From assembly GCF_000344805.1 (NCBI RefSeq), contig NC_020453.1, positions 7,163,001 through 7,227,000 on the forward strand: 64,000 bases of DNA, written 5' to 3'. This DNA comes from Bradyrhizobium oligotrophicum S58 (GTDB lineage Bacteria; Pseudomonadota; Alphaproteobacteria; Rhizobiales; Xanthobacteraceae). The notes under the pieces are model-generated. The model saw nothing but the letters and a program-made list of their open reading frames with translations, had not been told where the DNA came from and did not search any database. Below, one piece after another: positions 1 through 8,147 of this stretch; the first letter of the stretch is position 1; each line of letters begins with the position of its first letter. The position numbers and the translations under genes were made by a program.

Positions 1-467
1 ACGTCGACGTCTTCCTCATCGACTTCTGCAAGAGGCTGCAACGCGTCGCCGGAGCGCATGTCCTGCGCTACAACGCCGACCCGATACGGCTGTCGGCCGA
101 TCAAGCCGTGCCTCTCGGCCTCCTGCTCAATGAGCTGGTCAGCAACGCCGTGAAACATGCCTATCCTGGCCGGGACGGACCAATCGACATCTCCGCCCGC
201 GACATCGACGGTTGCCTGCAGCTCAGCGTGTCCGATCAGGGCGTCGGCCTGCCGGACGGTTTCGACATCGATCAACCGCGCGCGAGCCTGGGCTTCCGGA
301 TGGTCAAGGGGATGGTCCAGCAGCTTCACGGCCGCCTCACCGTCAGCGCCAACCAGCCGACTGGCACGCGTGTCCTGTTCGAACTGCCGACCCTCCCCCG
401 CAATGAAGCGGTTGTCCCGGCAGCCCTCGTCACCGCAGAGCGCCCGGCACTGGAGAAGGCTCGGTGA
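1..467 (+). CDS. Sensor histidine kinase, C-terminal part (HisKA_2/HWE-like), 5' truncated
   Basis: The reading frame is open from the left edge of the window (frame 3) and stops at 467, so only the catalytic end of a kinase is present. The N box is visible as NELVSNAVKHAYP, followed by a G1-like DQGVGLPDGF and a G2-like SLGFRMV, which is the layout of the ATP-binding domain in HisKA_2/HWE kinases common in alphaproteobacteria. It would autophosphorylate on a histidine that lies outside the window and pass the phosphate to a response regulator. Sensor domain and partner are unknown. The last 20 or so residues after the ATPase fold are a variable tail. No downstream gene on the same strand is close enough to suggest an operon. 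Confidence 0.85.
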   Translation, partial: VDVFLIDFCKRLQRVAGAHVLRYNADPIRLSADQAVPLGLLLNELVSNAVKHAYPGRDGPIDISARDIDGCLQLSVSDQGVGLPDGFDIDQPRASLGFRMVKGMVQQLHGRLTVSANQPTGTRVLFELPTLPRNEAVVPAALVTAERPALEKAR

Positions 468-699
468 TCCCATGTGAGATCATCGCAGGCCACCGCAGCC
501 GATGACTTGGTGATCGATGACATCGTGACCGTCGATACGGCCACCAGCTGCAGACGGTGGCGGCCTCTCCCTCGCACGGCCGCCTCTTCGTCAGCGCACC
601 TCGCCGGCGCGCGCCAGAGGAAGACGGGCGCACCACGGTGACGCCAAGACGCCGGTCCAGATCTGCGCCGGCGCGGCGGCATTTACCGGGCGGAAACGG

Positions 700-993
700 T
701 TGCTGTCGTTGAATGCGAGCATGGCACAGTTGCGCATGGAAGTTCGCGATTCGGCCGGCACCACGCTGCCGGGCTATGGCGACGATTTCTTCGACCTCAG
801 GCTCCCCGGCGATCATTCGTGCGTGGCGCAGACCCTGCTGCGGATGCTTCGCGGCGACGATTTCCGCTCGCCGGTCCACAGCGTCCACTTCTTCCGGGGC
901 GGTGCCGAGATCGGCCGCTGGTCGGTCGACGACGAGCGCGCGGAGATGCGCTTCATCGACGCCTGCGCGCGCACGCCGCCGGCGGCGGCGTAG
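700..993 (+). CDS. Hypothetical protein, weak call
   Basis: A short frame of 97 codons with a TTG first start at 700 and an ATG at 721. The product is not recognised. Residues around DSAGTTLPGYGDDFFDLRLP look like ordinary coding sequence rather than an arginine-rich shadow, and the frame encodes a balanced composition, but there is no clear ribosome binding site before either start and the Ala/Pro tail is low in information. It lies alone between the kinase tail and the converging galE gene. The rest of the 468-1040 gap shows no other supported gene. Confidence 0.35.
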   Translation: MLSLNASMAQLRMEVRDSAGTTLPGYGDDFFDLRLPGDHSCVAQTLLRMLRGDDFRSPVHSVHFFRGGAEIGRWSVDDERAEMRFIDACARTPPAAA

Positions 994-1040
994 CGTCCTC
1001 TCGCGCCGTCGTCCCGCTGCTGCGGGCGGATAGCCGTTCC

Positions 1041-2036
1041 TCACACGATCCGCGGATGTGCCGTCTGGTGCCACGCCCAGGCGGAACGGATGATATGGCC
1101 GAGGTCCGACTTGCGCGGCCTGAAGCCGAGCTCCCGTTCGGCACGGGTGGGATCGGCGACCAGGACCGGCGGATCGCCGGCGCGCCGCGCGCGATACACG
1201 AAGGGCACCTGCTCGCCAGTCTCGTCGCGAATGGCATCGACGATCGCGCGCACCGAATGGCCGCGGCCGGTGCCGAGATTGTAGGCGTCGCCGGGATGCC
1301 CCGCCAGCAGCCGCTTGAGCGCGGCGACATGGGCCGCAGCCAGATCATCGACATGAATGAAATCGCGCACCGCGGTGCCGTCGGGCGTCTCGTAGTCGGT
1401 GCCTAGAATCGCGAAATCCGTGACATGGCCGAGGATCGCCATCAGCGCGCGCGGGATCAGATGCGTCTCGGGATCGCGCAACTCGCCGATCAGGCCTGAT
1501 GCGTCGGCGCCGCAGGCGTTGAAGTAGCGCAGCGCCGTGGCGGAAAAGCCATAGGCCGCGCGATAGTCCAACAGGATCTGCTCGATCATGTATTTCGAGC
1601 GGCCGTACGGATTCACGCTTGGCCCCGCCGCGCTCTCCGGAATCGGATCGCGCCCGGCATTGCCATAGACCGCGCCGCTCGACGAAAACACCAGGTGCCG
1701 GCATCCGGCCTCGCGCATGCCCTGCAGCAGGCCGAGCGTGCCGGCGACATTGGCGAGGTAGTACTTCTGTGGATCGGCAATGGATTCGCCGACGGTGCTC
1801 GGGCCCGCAAGATGCAGAACCGCCATGATGTCGTGATGCCGGATCGTGCTGGTGACCTTGAGATTGTCGGCGATGTCGCCGACCACCAGCGGGCCCCACT
1901 GCACGAAGCGGCGATGCCCCGTCGACAGGTCGTCATAGCAGATCGGCGTGAAGCCCGCTTCGGCGACCGCCTTGCAGCAATGTGCGCCGATATAGCCGGC
2001 GCCACCGGCGACCAGGATTGCACGCGTGGCGACCAT
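1041..2036 (-). CDS. galE: UDP-glucose 4-epimerase
   Basis: Extended short-chain dehydrogenase of 331 residues that interconverts UDP-glucose and UDP-galactose with bound NAD, feeding exopolysaccharide and LPS synthesis in the cytoplasm. The N-terminal Rossmann motif GGAGYIGAH, the serine region FSSSGAVYG, the catalytic YGRSK and the substrate-binding RYFNACGAD and NLGTGRGHSV segments are all present and in order. A longer reading frame begins at 2138, but I chose the ATG at 2036 because the GGAGYIG motif then sits at the usual distance from the N-terminus and a GAGATGAGGGA ribosome-binding region precedes it. The gene is transcribed away from the efflux pair on its right. No missing catalytic residue was seen. 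Confidence 0.93.
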   Translation of the reverse strand: MVATRAILVAGGAGYIGAHCCKAVAEAGFTPICYDDLSTGHRRFVQWGPLVVGDIADNLKVTSTIRHHDIMAVLHLAGPSTVGESIADPQKYYLANVAGTLGLLQGMREAGCRHLVFSSSGAVYGNAGRDPIPESAAGPSVNPYGRSKYMIEQILLDYRAAYGFSATALRYFNACGADASGLIGELRDPETHLIPRALMAILGHVTDFAILGTDYETPDGTAVRDFIHVDDLAAAHVAALKRLLAGHPGDAYNLGTGRGHSVRAIVDAIRDETGEQVPFVYRARRAGDPPVLVADPTRAERELGFRPRKSDLGHIIRSAWAWHQTAHPRIV

Positions 2037-2205
2037 GTGTCCCTCATCTCCCGCGCGGCCACCTGGACGTCCCTCAGGTGATCTGCCGGGACAGTATACC
2101 ATCATCGTCATCACGAACGCGGCGCGCTTGCGTGGCATCTGGCGGGCCGATCATGCCGCATGGCTGATCACCCCTCGTTCAGCTGGTACGTGTGCTGAAA
2201 TTACG

Positions 2206-2219
2206 AGTATGATCATACT
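2206..2219. promoter_or_regulatory. Perfect 14-bp palindrome, probable operator of the efflux pair
   Basis: AGTATGATCATACT reads identically on both strands and lies about 27 bp before the likely TTG start of the HlyD-family gene, in the divergent region with galE. A short, AT-rich perfect palindrome at this place is typical of a MarR- or TetR-type repressor site. No regulator gene is adjacent, so the protein that binds it is unknown. Confidence 0.5.
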
Positions 2220-2246
2220 TTCATGGATGATGCGGGGAGGCATGTC

Positions 2247-3383
2247 TTGAGTGAGTCTTCGACCGGCGCAGACGCCGCCTCGCGCGCGCCCACGGCGGCA
2301 CCACCCCCGCCGGCCGCGTCCGCAGGCAGCTGGGCGCGCTTGGGCATTCCGCTGTTCGCGGTGGTCGTCGCCCTCGCCTTCGTCGCGCTGGCCACGACGC
2401 GCTGGAATGCCTGGCTCGGCAACGCCACGACGCAGACCACCAACGACGCCTACGTCCGCGCTGATCTCACCCAGCTGTCGAGCCGGGTGGCCGGCGAGGT
2501 GCTGAAGGTCGCGGTGAGCGACTTCCAGCGCGTCAAGGCCGGCGACGTCTTGGTGCAGATCGATCCGGCCGACTACCAGGCGCAGGTCTCGCAGGCCGAG
2601 GCCACCGTCGAAGCGGCGCAGGCCGCGCTCGACAATCTCAGCAACCAGGTCGAGCTGCAATATGCGACGATCGCGCAGGCCGAGGCGCAGCAGGTCTCGG
2701 CCGGCGCCGCCGAAGTGCAGGCCCGCCAGGAGGAAGAGCGCCAGCAATCGCTGTCACAGAGCGAGGCCGGCACGCGGCAGCGGCTGGAGCAGGCCACCGC
2801 CGGCTACGCCAAGGCGCAGGCCGACGTGCGCGCCAGCCGCGCCGTGATCGCCGCGCAGCGCCACCAGCTCGAGGTGCTCACCGGAACCAAGAAGCAGCGC
2901 GGCGCCGACCTCGCCGGCGCCAAGGCCGCGCTGGCCGCGGCGCGGCTCAAGCTCGGCTACACCACGATCACGGCGCCGTTCGACGGCGTCGTCGGCCAGC
3001 GCCAGGTGCAGACCGGCGACTACGTCAACATCGGCAGCAACCTGCTCGCCGTGGTGCCGCTGCCGCACGTGTTCGTCATCGCCAACTACAAGGAGACCCA
3101 GCTCACGCATGTGACGCCGGGGCAGAAGGTGGACATCACCGTCGACACCTTCCCCGGCGAAAGGCTGCGCGGCCGCGTCGAGCGGATCGCGCCGGCCTCC
3201 GGCTCGCAATTCGCGCTGCTGCCGCCCGACAACGCGACCGGCAACTTCACCAAGGTCGTGCAGCGCATTCCGGTGCGCATCGCCTTCGAGGACGGCCAGC
3301 CGCTGCTGGCGCGGCTGCTGCCCGGCATGTCCGTCGTCACCCACATCCACACCGATGGCGGCGAGGCCAATGGCGCCAAATGA
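2247..3383 (+). CDS. HlyD/EmrA-type membrane fusion protein
   Basis: Periplasmic adaptor of about 378 residues for a drug or metabolite efflux pump. After a Pro/Ala-rich cytoplasmic start there is one membrane helix (IPLFAVVVALAFVALATT). Then comes the EmrA-like entry TNDAYVRADLTQLSSRVAGEV, a long Ala/Gln-rich coiled coil, and the returning lipoyl half with APFDGVVG and a beta-barrel NYKETQLTHV. I favour the TTG at 2247 because a GGGGAGG site lies six bases upstream. The ATG at 2223 adds eight residues but has no such site. The next gene overlaps its 3' end, so the two are one operon with an EmrAB-like pump architecture. The perfect palindrome at 2206-2219 is the likely control site. Confidence 0.88.
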   Translation: MSESSTGADAASRAPTAAPPPPAASAGSWARLGIPLFAVVVALAFVALATTRWNAWLGNATTQTTNDAYVRADLTQLSSRVAGEVLKVAVSDFQRVKAGDVLVQIDPADYQAQVSQAEATVEAAQAALDNLSNQVELQYATIAQAEAQQVSAGAAEVQARQEEERQQSLSQSEAGTRQRLEQATAGYAKAQADVRASRAVIAAQRHQLEVLTGTKKQRGADLAGAKAALAAARLKLGYTTITAPFDGVVGQRQVQTGDYVNIGSNLLAVVPLPHVFVIANYKETQLTHVTPGQKVDITVDTFPGERLRGRVERIAPASGSQFALLPPDNATGNFTKVVQRIPVRIAFEDGQPLLARLLPGMSVVTHIHTDGGEANGAK

Positions 3384-5010
3384 CGCCGCACCAGCGACCT
3401 CCGACCGCGGGCCGCTGTCGCGCGGCGGCATCGCGCCACAGCCGCTGTTCGCGGTCGGCGCCGTACTGCTCGGCTCCTTTCTCGCCAATTTCGACAGCCG
3501 CCTGACCTCGGTCGGCCTGCCCGACCTGCGCGGCGCATTCTCGCTGAGCTTCGACGAGGGCGCCTGGCTGTCGACGGCCGCGATCGGCTCACAGATCCTG
3601 GTCGCGCCCGCGGTGGCCTGGCTCGCGACCGCGTTCGGGCTGCGCCGCGTGCTCGGCATTCCCAGCCTGATATATGCCGTCATCTCCCTGATTATCCCGT
3701 TCGTCCACGACTACCCGACCTTGATCGCGCTCGCGATCGTGCACGGCATGCTGCTTGGCACCTTCGTGCCGGCGACCTTGATGATCATCTTCCGCAATTT
3801 GCCGATCCGCTGGTGGCTGCCGGCGATCTCGATCTATTCGATCCGGGTCGGCTTCGCGCTGGATAGCTCGACCTCGCTGGTCGGGTTCTATGTCGAGCAT
3901 CTCGGCTGGCAATGGCTGTACTGGCAGGGTGTCGTGCTGGCGCCGCTGATGGCGCTGATGGTTTACCTCGGGACGCCGAACGAGCCGGTCAACCGCACGC
4001 TTATCGAGGATGCCGACTGGGGCGGCATGCTGCTGCTCGGCAGCGCGGTGTCGATGATCTATGCCGGCCTCGACCAGGGCAACCGGCTCGACTGGCTGCA
4101 ATCCGGCACCGTCATGGCGCTGCTCGCGAGCGGCGCCGTGCTGTTCGCCATGTTCCTCGTCAACGAGACGCTGGTGCGGCAGCCGTGGGCGCATTTCAAC
4201 GTGCTGTTCTCGCGCAACATCGGCATCTCGCTGGCGGTGATCCTGCTGTACACGCTGACCAGCCTGTCCAACGCATCCCTGGTGCCGAACTTTCTCGGCA
4301 CCATCACCCAGCTGCGCCCCGAGCAGAGCGGCTCGCTGCTGCTGATCTACGGCGCGCTGCCGATGATCGTGCTGGTGCCGCTGTCGATCGCGGCGCTCCG
4401 GCACGTCGATCCGCGCGTCGTGGTCGTGCTCGGCCTCGCCACCTTCGCCGCGGCCAATCTGCTCGGCACGCAGCTGACCCATGCCTGGGCGCGCGAGGAC
4501 TTCATCCCCATCGTGCTGCTGCAGTCGATCGGCCAGGCCTTCACCCTGCTGCCGATCATCATCATGGCGCTGTCCAATTCCGATCCCGCCCGCGCCACGA
4601 CCTTTGCCGCCTACATCCAGATCATGCGGCTCGGCGGCGCCGAGATCGGGGTCGCGCTGATGGGCACCTGGCTGCGCGTGCGCGAGCAGGTGCACTCGGC
4701 CTATCTCGGCCTCAACATCCAGAGCGGCGATCCCGACGTGATGCGCGTGCTGCAGCGGCTGGCCGGCTATTTCACCGGCCATGGCGCCGGACAGGCAAAG
4801 GCCCGCGCGGTGGGAACACTGGCCGCGCAGGTGCAGCGCGAGGCCAACGTGCTCGCCTATATCGACGGCTTCTGGCTGTGCTTCTGGCTCGCCATCGCCG
4901 CGCTGGTGCTCGTCGCGCTGATCACGCGTGCGCCGCCCGGCCCGTTCTCACCGACGCCGATCAGCCTGAGGTCCGCATGGCTGCGGCGTTTCGGATCATC
5001 TCCGACATGA
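3370..5010 (+). CDS. MFS drug:H+ antiporter, DHA2/EmrB-like
   Basis: Inner-membrane transporter of about 546 residues, the length of 14-helix DHA2 proteins. It would pair with the preceding HlyD-family adaptor to export substrates across the envelope. The N-terminal helix region (LLGSFLANFDSRLTSVGLPDL), a Glu-rich loop after helix 1, the paired helices in the middle and the long final hydrophobic segment are as expected, although the canonical EmrB motif C proline/glycine signature is loose. The start is chosen at 3370 because GAGG lies just upstream; an in-frame ATG at 3355 is an alternative. It overlaps the adaptor gene by about 14 bp, which argues for translational coupling. The stop is followed by a strong hairpin at 5057. 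Confidence 0.88.
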   Translation: MAPNDAAPATSDRGPLSRGGIAPQPLFAVGAVLLGSFLANFDSRLTSVGLPDLRGAFSLSFDEGAWLSTAAIGSQILVAPAVAWLATAFGLRRVLGIPSLIYAVISLIIPFVHDYPTLIALAIVHGMLLGTFVPATLMIIFRNLPIRWWLPAISIYSIRVGFALDSSTSLVGFYVEHLGWQWLYWQGVVLAPLMALMVYLGTPNEPVNRTLIEDADWGGMLLLGSAVSMIYAGLDQGNRLDWLQSGTVMALLASGAVLFAMFLVNETLVRQPWAHFNVLFSRNIGISLAVILLYTLTSLSNASLVPNFLGTITQLRPEQSGSLLLIYGALPMIVLVPLSIAALRHVDPRVVVVLGLATFAAANLLGTQLTHAWAREDFIPIVLLQSIGQAFTLLPIIIMALSNSDPARATTFAAYIQIMRLGGAEIGVALMGTWLRVREQVHSAYLGLNIQSGDPDVMRVLQRLAGYFTGHGAGQAKARAVGTLAAQVQREANVLAYIDGFWLCFWLAIAALVLVALITRAPPGPFSPTPISLRSAWLRRFGSSPT

Positions 5011-5056
5011 GACCAAGCGCTACACGAAGCAATCTTGGATCGGACTGCACAACAAC

Positions 5057-5091
5057 AAAGGCCCGGCATTGAAGCCGGCCCTTTGCGTTTT
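5057..5091 (+). terminator. Hairpin terminator after the EmrAB-like operon (copy A)
   Basis: An 11-position stem (AAAGGCCCGGC paired with GCCGGCCCTTT, one C/C mismatch) with a six-base loop, followed by GCG and four T residues. It is 46 bp after the MFS stop codon. A homologous hairpin recurs 317 bp to the right as part of a tandem duplication. Confidence 0.6.
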
Positions 5092-5284
5092 AACTTTCTG
5101 CCGTCAGTCGAGATCGCGAACGCGCAGAGGTCGGCTGGATGTGGTGGGCCGTCACGGCACGGTACGACATCTAGCCGTGAACAGATGACGTATCGTGATT
5201 CGCCAGCGATTCGGACGCGGTTCGTTCCAGCCGCGTTCCGAACGTTAACGCCGACGCCGTCAGCGTCGCATTATGAAACATCAT

Positions 5285-5325
5285 TCAGCTGTAAGTAACG
5301 GCAACTCGTGGAGGCGCTTCGAAGG
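5285..5325 (-). pseudogene. Possible relic of an mlrC 3' end
   Basis: Immediately right of duplication copy A, the minus-strand sequence keeps the pattern CTC-ACGAG-TGCCG--ACTT and the ATGATGT that surrounds the stop codon of the intact mlrC-like gene at 5597. The match is short and lies at the same offset as the rest of the tandem duplication. It is best read as the eroded end of a duplicated gene, with no coding capacity left. Confidence 0.35.
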
Positions 5326-5373
5326 TCGCGGTGCGCACGCAGCTCCTATTCCAACGACAAGACCAACAACAAC

Positions 5374-5408
5374 AAAGGCGCGGCGCTGACGCCGGGCCTT
5401 TGCGTTTA
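5374..5408. terminator. Hairpin terminator, copy B
   Basis: Stem AAAGGCGCGGC with GCCGGGCCTTT (one G/G mismatch), loop GCTGAC, then GCGTTTAA. It lies downstream of the minus-strand mlrC-like gene as well as being a copy of the plus-strand terminator at 5057, so it may act in either direction. The changes relative to copy A fall in the loop and at the mismatch, leaving the stem intact. Confidence 0.5.
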
Positions 5409-5596
5409 ACCTTTTGATGCAGGCCGAGCCGCACGGTCCGAACGTATGCGCCGGATGTTGCGTGCTCATTCATCCGGGCACGATATCTAGCCGTGAACAG
5501 AGCCCGTACCGTGAGTCGCCGCTGATTCGGACGTGGTTCGTTCCAGCCGCGTTCCGAACGTTAACGCTGGTGCCATCAGCGTCGCATTGTGGGACA

Positions 5597-7072
5597 TCAT
5601 GCGCGGAAAAGTTGCGGCAGCTCGTCGAGCGGCCATTTCGGACGCTTGATCCTGGTGTAGGGCAACGTCGTGACGTCGCGCGCGACCACACCGGGCGCAT
5701 CGACCATGATGATGTCGGCGGCAACGGCAGCGAACGACGCACGGAAATGCTGCGCGGATTTCACCACGACCAGCTTGTGCGTCGCCGGATCGCAGCCGAG
5801 CTGCGTGAACAGATCGGTACCGAACGCCTGGCAACGGAAGGTCGTGATGACGACCTCGACGCCGTCGCTCGCGATCAGCGCGCAATCGCCGAGCTTGGCC
5901 GGCGTGCCGGCGAGCCCCGTCATCACCATGTTCTCTTTCAGCGCCTTGATCTCCCAGGTCGCATCGACGGGATCGCCGGACAGCGGCCCGATCTTGCCGC
6001 CGATCCGCAGCGGCAGCTTGGCGCCGACGCCGGCATCGAAGGCGATGCGCACCGCGATCGGATCCCAGATCGGGCCGAGGCAGACATTGTCGATCTTGCG
6101 ATCGAGCACCCGGCGCAGGATGAAGGTGGAATCGCCGGGCGCACCGCCGCCGGGATTGTCGCTGGCGTCGCCGAGCACGATGGTGCCGTCCTTGGCGAGC
6201 GCCTGGTCGAGCGCGGCATCGACACCCGGCATGCGCTCGGTCACGGTCTCGCGCATCGCGATCAGCTCGTCGGCGAGCCGCCGCGCCAGCGCCTTTGCTT
6301 TGACGCCATCGGGATCGACGGCGGCATCGCTATAGACCAGCACCTTGGTGCCCATGTCAGGCGTATCGCCCCAGCCGAAGCCATGCACGATCGAGACCGA
6401 GACGATGCCGTCCTTGCCTTCCAGCGCCGTGATGCGGTCGACGAAGCTGCGCACCGGCTCGCGCGTCGTGTGCAGGGTCACGATCATGTCGGTGTCGACC
6501 AGGGCGCTCTGCAGCTTGAGCCGCTTCTCGGCGAGCTCGGTGCAATGCTTCACCAGATCCTGCGCCCGCTCCAAGATGTCGGTGTGCGGATATTCCTTCC
6601 AGCAGATCAGGAGATCGGCGCTTCCGACCATCCGCTCGCTCATGTGGACGTGCGGATCGAGCGTCGCACCGATTACCACGTCAGGACCTGTGATCTCGCG
6701 CACGCGCGCGAGCAGCTCGCCTTCGCAATCATCATAACCGTCGGCGATCATCGCGCCGTGCAGGCCGATCAGCACCATGTCGACCGGCAGCGCGGCCTTG
6801 AGATCGGCGAGGATCTGGTCGCGCAGGGTCTCGAACGCCGAGCGGGTGACGACGCCGTTCGGCACGGCGGCCGCGACGAGGCCCTCGATCAGGGTCCAGC
6901 CCCTGGACGGCCCGACCTGCCGTGCCGCCCAGAGCGGCCCGCCATGCATCTGCATCTTGTCCGGATGCTGGCCGGCCGGGAAGTAGGCGCGCTCATGGAA
7001 CGTCGCGAGCCCGGTGGGCATCGGCGCGAACGTATTGGTCTCAGTGGCGAGAGCGGCGGAGAAGACACGCAT
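5597..7072 (-). CDS. M81-family metallopeptidase, MlrC-like
   Basis: Protein of 491 residues resembling MlrC, the last enzyme of microcystin degradation, whose family also occurs widely in soil bacteria lacking that pathway. It likely hydrolyses small peptides or related amides in the cytoplasm with a bound metal. The N-terminal ALATETNTFAP, the IGLHGAM segment, DPHVHMSERM and the GDASDNPGGGAPGDST loop are the conserved parts of the N-terminal MlrC domain, followed by the C-terminal domain with AQHFRASF. The frame stays open to 7639, but the ATG at 7072 starts exactly at the conserved MRVFSAAL. No clear ribosome binding site was seen. There is no transporter or partner peptidase next to it, so the true substrate is unknown. 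Confidence 0.85.
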   Translation of the reverse strand: MRVFSAALATETNTFAPMPTGLATFHERAYFPAGQHPDKMQMHGGPLWAARQVGPSRGWTLIEGLVAAAVPNGVVTRSAFETLRDQILADLKAALPVDMVLIGLHGAMIADGYDDCEGELLARVREITGPDVVIGATLDPHVHMSERMVGSADLLICWKEYPHTDILERAQDLVKHCTELAEKRLKLQSALVDTDMIVTLHTTREPVRSFVDRITALEGKDGIVSVSIVHGFGWGDTPDMGTKVLVYSDAAVDPDGVKAKALARRLADELIAMRETVTERMPGVDAALDQALAKDGTIVLGDASDNPGGGAPGDSTFILRRVLDRKIDNVCLGPIWDPIAVRIAFDAGVGAKLPLRIGGKIGPLSGDPVDATWEIKALKENMVMTGLAGTPAKLGDCALIASDGVEVVITTFRCQAFGTDLFTQLGCDPATHKLVVVKSAQHFRASFAAVAADIIMVDAPGVVARDVTTLPYTRIKRPKWPLDELPQLFRA

Positions 7073-7195
7073 GAAGAACTGACCCGTTCGGTCTTGAGGG
7101 AAGGCAGGCGCACATCGTCCCGTCCGGCGAGCCTCTGGCAGCCGCCCGGCCGCAATCAACGATGTCTGATGCATTTGGCCGTCAGTGAGGCTACC

Positions 7196-8062
7196 ATGGG
7201 AACGATGACGGACGATAAATTGAAGCGGCGGTTGACGACAGTGCTGTGCGCGGATGTGCACGGCTATTCCCGCCTCATGGGAGCAGACGAAGCCGGTACG
7301 CTGGAGACGCTGCGCCGCTACCGCACGGCGATTGCGGGATTGGTGGAGCGCCATGAGGGGCGCATCGTCAACACCTGGGGCGATGCCGTGATCGCCGAGT
7401 TTCCCAGCGTCGTCGAAGCCGTGCAATGCGCGGTCGAGATTCAGCAGGAAATCGCCAGTCAGACATCGAACGCCCCTGGCGCGCAGCAGATGCAATTTCG
7501 CATCGGCATCAATCTCGGCGACGTGATGGTGGACGGCTCCGACATCTTTGGCGACGGGGTCAACATCGCGGCGCGGCTGCAGGAATTGGCGGAGCCCGGC
7601 GGCATCGTGGTCTCCGCCCCGGTCTACGATCAGGTGCACAACAAACTATCCATTGGATTCGACTGTCTCGGCCAGCAACAGCTCAAGAACGTCGCTCCCG
7701 TCACCAGCTATCGGGTCACGGTCGGCGGCCGTTCGGGCCAGCCGCCTGATCTCCCGCTTGACGGCGGCGCCTTCCATGCGCGCGCATTCGCGGCCTCGCG
7801 CGCGCCTGATGTTCGCGACGGCGATGGGCGATCCACGTGGATCACCGCCATCTCGGATCACTTCGCGAGCCTGCCGCGTCCCCTCGCCGTAGCCCTCACG
7901 GTCTCCGGCTTTCTGATTCTGATCAACGTTTTCAGCGGTCTGCACAGGATCTGGTTTCATTGGCCCGTCGCAGTCTTGCTGTTCGCCGGCATCATGCGGA
8001 CGGCGCTCCAGAACAGGCCTCCTTCGGACAAGATCGAGCGGCGTCGGACCCGCCGGGACTGA
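7196..8062 (+). CDS. Class III adenylate/guanylate cyclase with C-terminal membrane anchor
   Basis: Protein of 288 residues. The cyclase homology domain occupies residues 12-180, with metal-binding aspartates at D20 (LCADVHGYS) and D63 (WGDAV), and the DIFGDGVNIAARL segment supplying the adenine-contact Asp and the transition-state Asn and Arg. The usual substrate-contact lysine before the second metal motif is Asn59 (RIVNTWGD), so activity or nucleotide preference may differ. Residues about 225-265 form two hydrophobic segments (PLAVALTVSGFLILINVFSG and WPVAVLLFAGIM), an anchor behind the catalytic domain rather than before it. The ATG at 7196 is chosen because GAGG lies five bases upstream; an in-frame ATG at 7205 is possible. 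It runs divergently from the mlrC-like gene. Confidence 0.85.
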   Translation: MGTMTDDKLKRRLTTVLCADVHGYSRLMGADEAGTLETLRRYRTAIAGLVERHEGRIVNTWGDAVIAEFPSVVEAVQCAVEIQQEIASQTSNAPGAQQMQFRIGINLGDVMVDGSDIFGDGVNIAARLQELAEPGGIVVSAPVYDQVHNKLSIGFDCLGQQQLKNVAPVTSYRVTVGGRSGQPPDLPLDGGAFHARAFAASRAPDVRDGDGRSTWITAISDHFASLPRPLAVALTVSGFLILINVFSGLHRIWFHWPVAVLLFAGIMRTALQNRPPSDKIERRRTRRD

Positions 8063-8147
8063 GCGGCCGGCGGTTGTGCGCCTTGTTCGAGCCGAACTGA
8101 GATCGAAGCCTCGCATCGTGAAGGTGCGTTTCGACGGCGACGGGCAA

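Larger units (their letters stand above)
5049..5602. repeat. Tandem duplication, two diverged copies of about 240 bp with a 317-bp period
   Basis: Copy A (about 5049-5284) and copy B (about 5366-5602) share, in the same order and at a constant offset of 316-317 bp, a run of AACAACAACAAAGG, a GC-rich hairpin, the string ATCTAGCCGTGAACAGA, and a block of roughly 90 bp containing GGTTCGTTCCAGCCGCGTTC and the palindromic AACGTTAACG. Copy B ends at the mlrC stop codon. In copy A the corresponding place still resembles the end of mlrC for about 35 bp, so the duplicated unit appears to have included the tail of that gene. The region has no supported gene of its own. Confidence 0.75.

Noticed and set aside
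430..1074. 214-codon minus frame between kinase tail and galE
   Set aside because: Arg/Ala-rich product without domain; it overlaps the galE 3' end.
5414..7195. Long N-terminal extension of the cyclase gene through the MlrC-like gene
   Set aside because: The family start is at 7196 with a binding site; upstream residues are antisense to the peptidase.
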